Origin: Bog-756 sp036513075
GTDB taxonomy: Bacteria; Actinomycetota; Acidimicrobiia; Acidimicrobiales; RAAP-2
Length of the DNA stretch: 8,911 bases
Assembly (NCBI GenBank): GCA_036513075.1
Contig: DATBZS010000044.1
Span: forward strand, 1 to 8,911
Direction: 5' to 3'
Shown here: positions 1-5,550 of the stretch, in pieces
Layout: each line of letters opens with the position of its first letter
Position numbering within the stretch: the first letter of the stretch is position 1
Notes under the pieces: generated by a model
Told to the model about the DNA's origin: nothing
The model's database searches: none
The model's input: the letters and a program-made list of their open reading frames with translations, nothing else
Program-made: the position numbers and the translations under genes

Positions 1-58
1 GCCTCGCACCACCTCGGGGCGCCTCGAACAGCACGTCCTCGGACCGGTCGGTTGCCAT
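1..58 (-). CDS. Partial N-terminus of a minus-strand gene, possibly enoyl-CoA hydratase family
   Basis: The reverse strand opens with ATG at 58-56 and stays open to the window edge, giving 19 residues that begin MATDRSEDVLFEAPRGGAR. Third codon positions are mostly G or C, as in the neighbours. The DVLFE...GGAR pattern resembles the first beta strand of enoyl-CoA hydratase/isomerase proteins, which commonly start with a 'VLFE-x-GGVARITLNRP'-type stretch, but the diagnostic part lies outside the window. No clear Shine-Dalgarno precedes the ATG. The gene would be divergent from the copper cluster and share the 59-174 intergenic region with it. The family assignment is a weak inference from very few residues, and the start itself is only plausible. 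Confidence 0.35.
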   Translation of the reverse strand, partial: MATDRSEDVLFEAPRGGAR

Positions 59-73
59 GCCGAGAATTCTTGC

Positions 74-91
74 CGATCCACCCCCGGATCG
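74..91. repeat. Short inverted repeat in the divergent intergenic region
   Basis: CGATCC (74-79) and GGATCG (86-91) are perfect complements around a six-base loop, ACCCCC. A second, looser pair, GTCAGA (95-100) and TCTGAC (124-129), lies next to it. Both sit between the minus-strand gene starting at 58 and the plus-strand gene starting at 175, so they could be operator half-sites or a small hairpin in the leader of either gene. Six-base arms occur by chance fairly often in GC-rich DNA, so this is recorded only as visible structure. Confidence 0.3.
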
Positions 92-137
92 CGAGTCAGA
101 CGACTACCCCGTCAACTGAAGGTTCTGACCCAAGCTC

Positions 138-153
138 CTAGTAGTACTACAAG
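138..153. promoter_or_regulatory. Palindromic candidate operator for the copper-cluster repressor
   Basis: The core GTAGTACTAC (141-150) is a perfect 10-bp palindrome. The longer 16-bp site CTAGTAGTACTACAAG matches in seven of eight symmetric pairs. It ends 21 bases before the TTG start of the first cluster gene and just before that gene's Shine-Dalgarno, where a repressor would block transcription. BlaI/MecI/CopY proteins bind short palindromes of this general kind (the CopY box is TACAnnTGTA), and the cluster encodes such a protein at 4958-5413. I could not place a convincing -35/-10 pair around the site. The pairing of repressor and site is inference from location and symmetry. Confidence 0.5.
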
Positions 154-174
154 CCGTAGAAGGGGGACTCAGCG

Positions 175-1185
175 TTGGCAACCACGCCTGTGGACGCGGA
201 GCAACCGCCGGTACCACTCGTCGGCACAGGCCGTGCGTCAACTGGCCCGCGACGCGAGCCGGCGGATCTGCAGCGGACATTCCAGCTGATCCTGGCCACG
301 GTGTGGCTACTCGACGCCGTGCTGCAGCTGCAGCCGTTCATGTTCACCCGCGGCTCAGGCGGATTCAGCGGGATGCTGACTGGGATGGCACCCGGCAACC
401 CCGGGTGGATCGCCCGGACCATCACCTGGAACGGTTCGTTCGTCTACCACCAGCCGATCCTGACCGACACCCTCTTCGCCGGGATGCAGTTCGTCATCGC
501 CTTCGGCATCGTCTGGAGGCGGTCGCTGAAGGCGGCTCTGGCTCTCTCGATCGTGTGGTCTGTCGGCGTGTGGTGGTTCGGCGAGGGCCTGGGCGGGGTG
601 TTCAACGGAGGTGCCACCCCGTTCGGCGGCGGACCCGGCGGCATCCTGTTCTACGGATTGCTCGCCGTCCTCCTGTGGCCCAGCGAGGGGCCTGACCGTC
701 CCTTCGTCGCGGCCAGAACCGTGGGGGTCCGGGTGGCCAAAGTCGTCTGGGCCGTGGTGTGGACGCTCCTCGCCACGCTGTCCATTGTGGGTTCCGGCCG
801 TTCGCCCCAGACCCTCCACGACCTCGTCGCCAACATGAACTCGGGCCAGCCAGGTTGGCTGGCCCATCTCGACAGGTCCACCGAGGCATTCTTCCTCCAT
901 CACGGCACACCGGCGGCAGTCGCCCTTGCCGTCATGTGCGTGGCGGCGGCGGTGGGCGTCTTCCTGCCTGCTCGTGTCACGCAGGTCACTCTGGTGCTCG
1001 CCATGGTGGTCTTTGCCGCCATCTGGATTGCCGTGCAGAACCTTGGGGGGATCCTGGCCGGGGGATCCACCGATCCGAACAGCGGCCTGCTTGTCGTCGT
1101 GCTGGCGTTGATCTATTGGCCGTTGTCGCCTACGAGTACAGCCACCGACGACGTGACCCTGCCCACGAGCAGAGGTGTTCAATGA
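175..1185 (+). CDS. Polytopic membrane protein with internal duplication, first gene of copper cluster
   Basis: This encodes 336 residues from a TTG start. The start is chosen because an AAGGGGG ribosome site (160-166) lies eight bases upstream, and no ATG or GTG start offers as much. After about 30 polar residues there are about eight hydrophobic helices, at roughly 35-57, 95-116, 118-140, 155-169, 188-206, 248-266, 268-291 and 303-317. They read as two similar halves of four: GNPGWIA (74-80) recurs as GQPGWLA (224-230), and GGVFNGG (140-146) recurs as GGILAGG (291-297), an offset of about 150 residues. Each half ends in a WP motif (W168, W315). I recognise no catalytic motif. It overlaps the next gene by four bases (ATGA), so the two are translationally coupled and probably work together in the membrane. 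A role in copper handling is inferred from context only; a distant DoxX-like relationship is possible but unproven. Confidence 0.85.
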   Translation: MATTPVDAEQPPVPLVGTGRASTGPRREPADLQRTFQLILATVWLLDAVLQLQPFMFTRGSGGFSGMLTGMAPGNPGWIARTITWNGSFVYHQPILTDTLFAGMQFVIAFGIVWRRSLKAALALSIVWSVGVWWFGEGLGGVFNGGATPFGGGPGGILFYGLLAVLLWPSEGPDRPFVAARTVGVRVAKVVWAVVWTLLATLSIVGSGRSPQTLHDLVANMNSGQPGWLAHLDRSTEAFFLHHGTPAAVALAVMCVAAAVGVFLPARVTQVTLVLAMVVFAAIWIAVQNLGGILAGGSTDPNSGLLVVVLALIYWPLSPTSTATDDVTLPTSRGVQ

Positions 1186-1859
1186 CCGGGCCGTCATGGC
1201 TGTACCACCTCTTCGCCGTCTTGATGTTGGTAGTAGCGGCCTACTGCCTTGTGCTCCTGGTGTTCTCCATCAAGGAGCACCGGATGTCGGGTTGGGATGT
1301 GGACGTCGCCCACGTGCTGATGGGGACAGGAATGGCCGGCATGTTCATCACCGAGCTGGCTTTCGGTCCGACGTGGACGTGGGAGCTCGCCTTTGTCGTA
1401 CTGATGATCTGGTTCGTCGCCCGCAGCATCCAATCGGTCCAGGAGTTCGGGATCCACCTGCCCCATTACGCCATTCACGCGGTCATGAGCCTTGCCATGC
1501 TGTTGATGTTCGCCTTCCCCGGCGATGCAACCCGCGTGCCGGCGCCGTCGATGGCCATGTCCAGCTCGGCGGGTTCGCGGCTCGATCCCGGACTCGGGTT
1601 CCTCCTTGCCTTCGCCTTCTTCGCCTCGGCGATCTTCACCCTGGCATCGCCCCGCAAAGGCGCAGCCCACCATGGTTCCCACGTACCCGACTACGCCCTG
1701 GTCGGGTCCGTTGCACCCGACAGGTCCGACGGGTCGCCCATGGTGACGGTGGCGAACGTGAGCATGATCGAGCGGGTGGTGGCGACGCCCTGGCTCGAGG
1801 ACGCCAGCCACGTGGTGATGTGCGTAGCCATGGGCCTGATGCTCGTTCTGATGATCTAG
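1182..1859 (+). CDS. DUF5134-like integral membrane protein with three His/Met helix motifs
   Basis: This encodes 225 residues. The ATG overlaps the previous stop codon as ATGA, and an AGAGG ribosome site lies about seven bases upstream. Six membrane helices are visible at about 7-29, 41-62, 67-85, 96-113, 138-156 and 207-225. Helices 2, 4 and 6 each begin with the same spacing HxxMxxxMxxM: H44/M47/M51/M54, H99/M102/M106/M109 and H210/M213/M217/M220. In an alpha helix these residues fall on one face. The loop before helix 6 adds a His cluster (H163, H164, H167). The overall pattern resembles DUF5134, a family of actinobacterial membrane proteins of unknown function; I assign this from memory of the pattern. 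His and Met are preferred Cu+ ligands, so a membrane copper-binding or relay role is a reasonable inference given the neighbouring chaperone and Cu+ ATPase, but nothing here proves it. Confidence 0.85.
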   Translation: MTGPSWLYHLFAVLMLVVAAYCLVLLVFSIKEHRMSGWDVDVAHVLMGTGMAGMFITELAFGPTWTWELAFVVLMIWFVARSIQSVQEFGIHLPHYAIHAVMSLAMLLMFAFPGDATRVPAPSMAMSSSAGSRLDPGLGFLLAFAFFASAIFTLASPRKGAAHHGSHVPDYALVGSVAPDRSDGSPMVTVANVSMIERVVATPWLEDASHVVMCVAMGLMLVLMI

Positions 1860-1977
1860 GCAGGTGTCTGTTGGTCGCTCCCACCGGACAACCCGAGGGT
1901 CCCGGGCGTCGGCCGTATCTACGACAGGACCCGACCGGCCAGCACTGGGCGGTGGTGCCGGGGCCACCGGCCGGCCT

Positions 1978-1983
1978 TATGCT
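1978..1983 (+). promoter_or_regulatory. -10-like element of a probable leaderless promoter
   Basis: TATGCT (1978-1983) fits the TAnnnT -10 consensus and ends six bases before the ATG at 1990, the spacing expected if transcription starts on the start codon. No Shine-Dalgarno precedes that ATG. The region where a -35 would lie (about 1953-1960) is a poor match. An 8-bp palindrome CCGGCCGG (1967-1974) sits directly upstream and could bind a regulator. This would give the chaperone-ATPase pair its own transcript in addition to read-through from 175. Confidence 0.45.
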
Positions 1984-1989
1984 TTGGGC

Positions 1990-2253
1990 ATGACCTCTCC
2001 CGAGAACCAGGCGCCGGTCGGGCAGGCGGGCGTGACGACCGTCCATCTGTCCATCGAAGGCATGCACTGTGGCTCGTGCTCCGCGCTGATCGAGGAGACC
2101 CTGATCGAGCAACCGGGTGTCCTCGAAGCGTCGGTCGACCTCGATGCCGCCCGGGCGGTGGTCCGGTTCGACCGCGACCGCCTGGGTAGCAACGACCTGT
2201 GCGGTCTGGTGAGCGGAGTGGGCTATGAGGCGACCGTGCTCGAGACCACCTGA
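1990..2253 (+). CDS. CopZ-like HMA-domain copper chaperone
   Basis: This 87-residue protein consists almost entirely of one heavy-metal-associated (HMA) domain, residues about 17-86. The metal loop is GMHCGSC with C27 and C30, followed by the usual PGV turn, the second beta-strand and the GYEA ending. Proteins of this kind carry Cu+ in the cytosol and pass it to the HMA domain or transport sites of P1B ATPases. The ATG at 1990 is chosen because the homology begins soon after it and a -10-like hexamer is correctly placed for a leaderless message; the frame stays open upstream to 1864 but shows no domain there. A third cysteine, C71, lies in helix 2 and is matched at the same spacing in the ATPase's own HMA domain. 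The stop codon is two bases from the ATPase start. It may be acidic enough to dock on the ATPase, but this was not computed. Confidence 0.9.
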   Translation: MTSPENQAPVGQAGVTTVHLSIEGMHCGSCSALIEETLIEQPGVLEASVDLDAARAVVRFDRDRLGSNDLCGLVSGVGYEATVLETT

Positions 2254-2255
2254 TC

Positions 2256-4934
2256 GTGCCTAGCGACCTGGGGGTGACCGGCGGCCCGGGTCCCACGCTG
2301 ATCGACGACGAGCACCGGCTCCAGACCCTCGAGCTGGCCATCGGCGGGATGCACTGCAGTGCGTGCTCGACCCGGGTCCAACGGGCGCTCGGGCGCCACC
2401 AGGGCGTCGCCTCGGCCGCTGTCAACCTGGCCACTACCCGGGCCTTCGTCACGTACGACCCCGAGCGCACCGACCCGGGCGACCTGTGCTCGGTAGTGGA
2501 CGCCACCGGCTATTCGGCTGCTCCGGCGTCGAGGGACGACGACGGGTCACTGGACACCGAAGACGACCGGTGGGGCCTGCGGGTGGCGATCTCCTGGCCA
2601 CTGGCTCTGGTCGCCCTGGTGATCGCACTGGCGGCCCCCGAGACGGCCACCTCGGGATGGGTCGTGCTCGGTCTGGCCGTGGCCGTCGAATGCATCGGCG
2701 GTTGGCCGTTCCTGCGGAACGCCGCCCGCATGCTGCGACACGGCGCCACCAACATGGACACCCTGATCGCCCTCGGGACCCTGGCCGCCCTGTCGGTCAG
2801 CGCCGTCGAGGCCATCGCCCTGGGCGGCCGCCATGTCCATCTGGGCGGGAGTGGGGAGTTCGCTGCCCGCCTGCACGGGGTGATGGCGCCCCTCATCGTG
2901 GCCATCGTCGCCTCGGGTCGGGCTGTCGAAGCCCGGGCCCGGTCACGGGCGGCCGACGCCCTCCACTCGCTGCTGGCCCTCCGGCCGCCGTGGGCCAGGG
3001 TGGTGGGCGATCCCGAAGACGAGACGGGCGAACTGGTGGCCCCCGAAAGCGTGCCGGTGGGCGCGCAGGTACGGATCCGCTCGGGTGAGTCGGTGCCGTT
3101 GGACGCCACCATCGTCACCGGGTTCTCCTCGGTGGACGAGTCGATGCTCACGGGTGAACCCCTGCCTGTCGAACGCGGTCCGGGCGACACCGTGACCGGT
3201 GGGACGCTCAACGGCAGTGGGGTGCTGGTGACCAGGGTCGACGCCGTCGCCTCGGAGTCGGTGCTGGCCCGACTGCAGCGCCTGGTGGAGGAGGCTCAAC
3301 GGGACAAGCCGCCGATCCAACACGTGGCCGATCGGATCAGCGAGGTGTTCGTGCCGATCGTGTTGGCCGCTTCGTTCCTCACCTTTGTGCTCTGGTGGCT
3401 GGTGGTCGGCAACTTCGGGACCGCCGTCCTCAGCGGGGTGGCACTGCTGCTCGTCGCCTGCCCCTGCGCCATGGGCCTGGCCGCCCCCGTGGCCATGATG
3501 GCCGGTTCGGGTCGGGCCTCGGCCCTCGGCATCTTCATCCGCAGTGGTGACGCGCTCGAGCGCCTGGCCCATGTCGACACCGTCGTGTTCGACAAGACCG
3601 GGACCCTCACCGAGCGCTCGGCCACCGTCAGCGACGTCACCGCCGTCGACGGCACCACCGCGATCGAGGTCCTTGAGCTCGCCGCGGCCGTCGAGTCCGA
3701 GAGTGACCACCCCATCGCCATGGCCATCCGGGCGGTGGCGACCGGCACCCTGGTGGCTACCGATGTCCAGACCACTCCCGGAGTCGGCGTCACCGGGACG
3801 GTGGGGGGAGCCACTGTGCGGGTGACCCGACCGGGTGACGACGCCCTGCCCGACGCCGTGAGGTCCGCCATGGACGACCGCCTCGACCGCGGCGAGACGG
3901 TGGTGATCGTCCATCGCGACGACGACGTCGTCGGTTGCATCGCCGTGACCACGCCGCTCCGACCCGAAGCGACGGCCGTCGTGTCCCGCCTGCAGGAGAC
4001 CGGACTGGCCACCGCCATCCTGAGCGGTGACGCCACCGGCGCCGTCGCCACGGTCGCCGTCCAACTCGGGATCTCCGATGCCGAAGGCGGACTCCTGCCC
4101 GACGGCAAGCTGGCCGCCATCGCCGCCCTGCGCGAGTCCGGGCGGCGGACCGTCATGGTCGGCGACGGTGTCAACGACGCCCCGGCACTCAGCGCGGCCG
4201 ACGTGGGGTGCGCCATCGGCAGCGGGTCGCAGATCGCACTGGCCAACAGCGACGTGGCGCTGGTCGGAAGTGACCTGTGGGGTGTCCCGGCGGCCATCGG
4301 CATTGCCGGCTCGACCTACACGGTGATCCTGCAGAACTTCGGCTGGGCCGCCGGCTACAACATCTCGGCACTTCCCCTCGCCGCCTTCGGTCTGCTCGAT
4401 CCGCTGGTGGCCGCCATCGCCATGGGGTTGTCCAGCATCCTGGTCGTGCTGAACAGCCTCCGCCTGACCCGACTGGGCCGCTCCGGACTCACGTCGGTGC
4501 GCTCGCCGCTGGCCAGCCGGGGACGGGGGAGCATCGTCGCTTCGGTACTCCTGCCCGTCGTGCTGTTCGCCGCGCTGACCGGCATCACCCAACTGATCTC
4601 ACCGGCCCGCGGTCAGTCGCTCCTTCCCGGCCTGCCCTCCATCTCGACGGTGGCCCTTCCGCTCGGGAACTCGGCCGAGTTCTACCTCGACCCGGGGCGG
4701 ACCGGGGTCAATCAGGCCCACCTGGTGTTCAGCGGGCCGGACGCCGATGCAACCACATCAGCTCTGTCGGGATCCACGGCCGGTGGGCCCGAGCAGCCGT
4801 TCCGCCAATTCCGCTACAGCCCCGGCCACTACATCGCCGTGGTGGTGCTGTCCGCCGGCAACTGGCAGTTCCGGGTCACGGCCTCTGTCCACGGCCAGGC
4901 GACCTCGTTCACCGTGGACCGGACGATCCCCTGA
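2256..4934 (+). CDS. Cu+-exporting P1B-1 ATPase with extra C-terminal helix and extracytoplasmic domain
   Basis: This 892-residue copper-translocating P-type ATPase starts at GTG, two bases after the chaperone stop. An N-terminal HMA domain (about 27-95; C34, C37) is followed by two class-specific helices and the canonical core: the actuator TGE at 299-301, the membrane CPC at 402-404, the phosphorylated D446 in DKTGT, the nucleotide-domain HP at 485-486, and the hinge GDGVNDAP at 636-643. YN (701-702) in helix 7 and MxxSS (723-727) in helix 8 complete the Cu+ (P1B-1) transport signature. Such proteins usually end soon after helix 8. Here a ninth hydrophobic helix (about 758-785) leads to about 105 more residues rich in beta-type sequence, ending SFTVDRTIP. 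By topology this tail should lie outside the membrane. Its DPG...N..HLVFSGPD...GHY...AGNWQFRV pattern resembles the C-terminal domains of actinobacterial CopC/CopD- or YtkA/FixH-like proteins, an assignment by eye. No Shine-Dalgarno is evident, so translation is probably coupled to the chaperone. Confidence 0.95.
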   Translation: MPSDLGVTGGPGPTLIDDEHRLQTLELAIGGMHCSACSTRVQRALGRHQGVASAAVNLATTRAFVTYDPERTDPGDLCSVVDATGYSAAPASRDDDGSLDTEDDRWGLRVAISWPLALVALVIALAAPETATSGWVVLGLAVAVECIGGWPFLRNAARMLRHGATNMDTLIALGTLAALSVSAVEAIALGGRHVHLGGSGEFAARLHGVMAPLIVAIVASGRAVEARARSRAADALHSLLALRPPWARVVGDPEDETGELVAPESVPVGAQVRIRSGESVPLDATIVTGFSSVDESMLTGEPLPVERGPGDTVTGGTLNGSGVLVTRVDAVASESVLARLQRLVEEAQRDKPPIQHVADRISEVFVPIVLAASFLTFVLWWLVVGNFGTAVLSGVALLLVACPCAMGLAAPVAMMAGSGRASALGIFIRSGDALERLAHVDTVVFDKTGTLTERSATVSDVTAVDGTTAIEVLELAAAVESESDHPIAMAIRAVATGTLVATDVQTTPGVGVTGTVGGATVRVTRPGDDALPDAVRSAMDDRLDRGETVVIVHRDDDVVGCIAVTTPLRPEATAVVSRLQETGLATAILSGDATGAVATVAVQLGISDAEGGLLPDGKLAAIAALRESGRRTVMVGDGVNDAPALSAADVGCAIGSGSQIALANSDVALVGSDLWGVPAAIGIAGSTYTVILQNFGWAAGYNISALPLAAFGLLDPLVAAIAMGLSSILVVLNSLRLTRLGRSGLTSVRSPLASRGRGSIVASVLLPVVLFAALTGITQLISPARGQSLLPGLPSISTVALPLGNSAEFYLDPGRTGVNQAHLVFSGPDADATTSALSGSTAGGPEQPFRQFRYSPGHYIAVVVLSAGNWQFRVTASVHGQATSFTVDRTIP

Positions 4935-4957
4935 CCCGGTCGAGAGGACATCACGCC

Positions 4958-5413
4958 ATGCCTACCCCCTGTCCCAACCCGAAGTGCACGTGCGTCGACT
5001 GCAGGTGTGGCCCGACCTGCAAGTGCGGAGTCATGCGGTTGGGCACACTCGAGCGCCGGGTGATGGACGTTCTCTGGGAGGAGCCCGGTGCTGAACTGAC
5101 CGGTCGCGAAGTCGCTGACGCATTTCCCGACTACGCCTACACGACGCTGGCTACCGTTCTCGACCGCCTGGTCAACAAGGAGCTGCTCAACCGTCGCCAG
5201 GCCGGCCGGGTGATCCACTACTCCACCGCCAATACCCGGGCGGTCCACACTTCGCTACTGATGCGGGAGGCGCTCGATGCAACCCGCGACCCGGACGCGG
5301 CGCTGGCGTGTTTCGTCCAGGGGCTGGCGAAGGAGCAGGTCACTGCCTTGCGGGCCGTGCTCGACGACCTGGAATCGGCGAATCTGCAGCGCGTGGGTCG
5401 ACCCCGGCCGTAA
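4958..5413 (+). CDS. BlaI/MecI/CopY-family repressor with metallothionein-like N-terminal extension
   Basis: This encodes 151 residues from an ATG with a good GAGAGGA ribosome site nine bases upstream, 23 bases after the ATPase. Residues about 27-95 form the winged helix of the BlaI/MecI/CopY family: LGTLERRVMDVLWE, LTGREVADAF, then the recognition helix YTTLATVLDRL and a wing around RVIHY. Residues about 96-150 match the family's dimerisation helices. In front lies a 25-residue arm with seven cysteines (C5, C10, C12, C15, C17, C21, C23) in CxC and CxxC spacings, like a small metallothionein. Enterococcal CopY instead senses Cu+ through CxC motifs at its C-terminus. A shorter start at M26 would remove the arm, but its only upstream GGAG is two bases away, so the long form is preferred. 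The likely role is metal-responsive repression of the cluster. No BlaR1-type protease partner is visible in the window, consistent with direct metal sensing. Confidence 0.9.
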   Translation: MPTPCPNPKCTCVDCRCGPTCKCGVMRLGTLERRVMDVLWEEPGAELTGREVADAFPDYAYTTLATVLDRLVNKELLNRRQAGRVIHYSTANTRAVHTSLLMREALDATRDPDAALACFVQGLAKEQVTALRAVLDDLESANLQRVGRPRP

Positions 5414-5420
5414 CGGCCGG
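5404..5420 (+). terminator. Perfect GC hairpin with the stop codon as its loop
   Basis: CCGGCCG (5404-5410) and CGGCCGG (5414-5420) pair perfectly over seven G/C pairs. The three-base loop is exactly the TAA stop codon of the repressor gene. No U-tract follows, as is common for terminators in GC-rich actinobacteria. It marks the likely end of the copper operon. It could also slow ribosomes or protect the 3' end of the message. Confidence 0.5.
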
Positions 5421-5477
5421 CCCAGGGTCAACGGAGTCGGCGGAGAATCCAGCGGCACCCGGCGACGGTGTGCGCTA

Positions 5478-5490
5478 GACAGATCCTGTC
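5478..5490. promoter_or_regulatory. Dyad GACAG-ATC-CTGTC upstream of amidohydrolase operon
   Basis: GACAG (5478-5482) and CTGTC (5486-5490) form a short dyad with a three-base centre, about 60 bases before the amidohydrolase start. The same half-site words recur in the larger inverted repeat at 5503-5536. Shared half-sites in two dyads suggest a dimeric regulator with two binding positions. No cognate regulator is identified nearby. Confidence 0.35.
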
Positions 5491-5502
5491 GACCGACCGG
5501 CG

Positions 5503-5536
5503 CACTCGGACAGCGTCCGCCGGTCCTGTCCGAGTG
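5503..5536. promoter_or_regulatory. 11-bp perfect inverted repeat before amidohydrolase operon
   Basis: CACTCGGACAG (5503-5513) is perfectly repeated in inverse as CTGTCCGAGTG (5526-5536), separated by 12 bases. The right arm runs into the GGGGGAG ribosome site (5536-5542) of the gene at 5551. An arm this long is unlikely by chance. As DNA it could be an operator; as RNA it would form a stem abutting the ribosome site and could regulate translation. It is placed wrongly for a terminator of the previous gene, which has its own hairpin 80 bases earlier. Confidence 0.6.
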
Positions 5537-5550
5537 GGGGAGTGACCACG

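Noticed and set aside
1230..1246. GTAGTA...TACTGC partial inverted repeat resembling the candidate operator
   Set aside because: It lies inside the DUF5134-like gene, encodes conserved-looking helix residues and matches in only five of six pairs; most likely chance.
1864..1989. Extended N-terminus for the copper chaperone
   Set aside because: The upstream codons give a Ser/Arg/Gly-rich stretch without domain similarity, and a -10-like element points to the ATG at 1990.
2943..4592. Long open frame (549 codons) on the minus strand opposite the ATPase
   Set aside because: It lies antisense to a gene with every P-type ATPase motif; it is rich in Gly, His, Gln and Asp with no recognisable domain, as expected from the reverse reading of a GC-biased gene.
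5542..5550. GTG at 5542 as start of the amidohydrolase
   Set aside because: The GGGGGAG ribosome site overlaps this codon; the ATG at 5551 has correct spacing.
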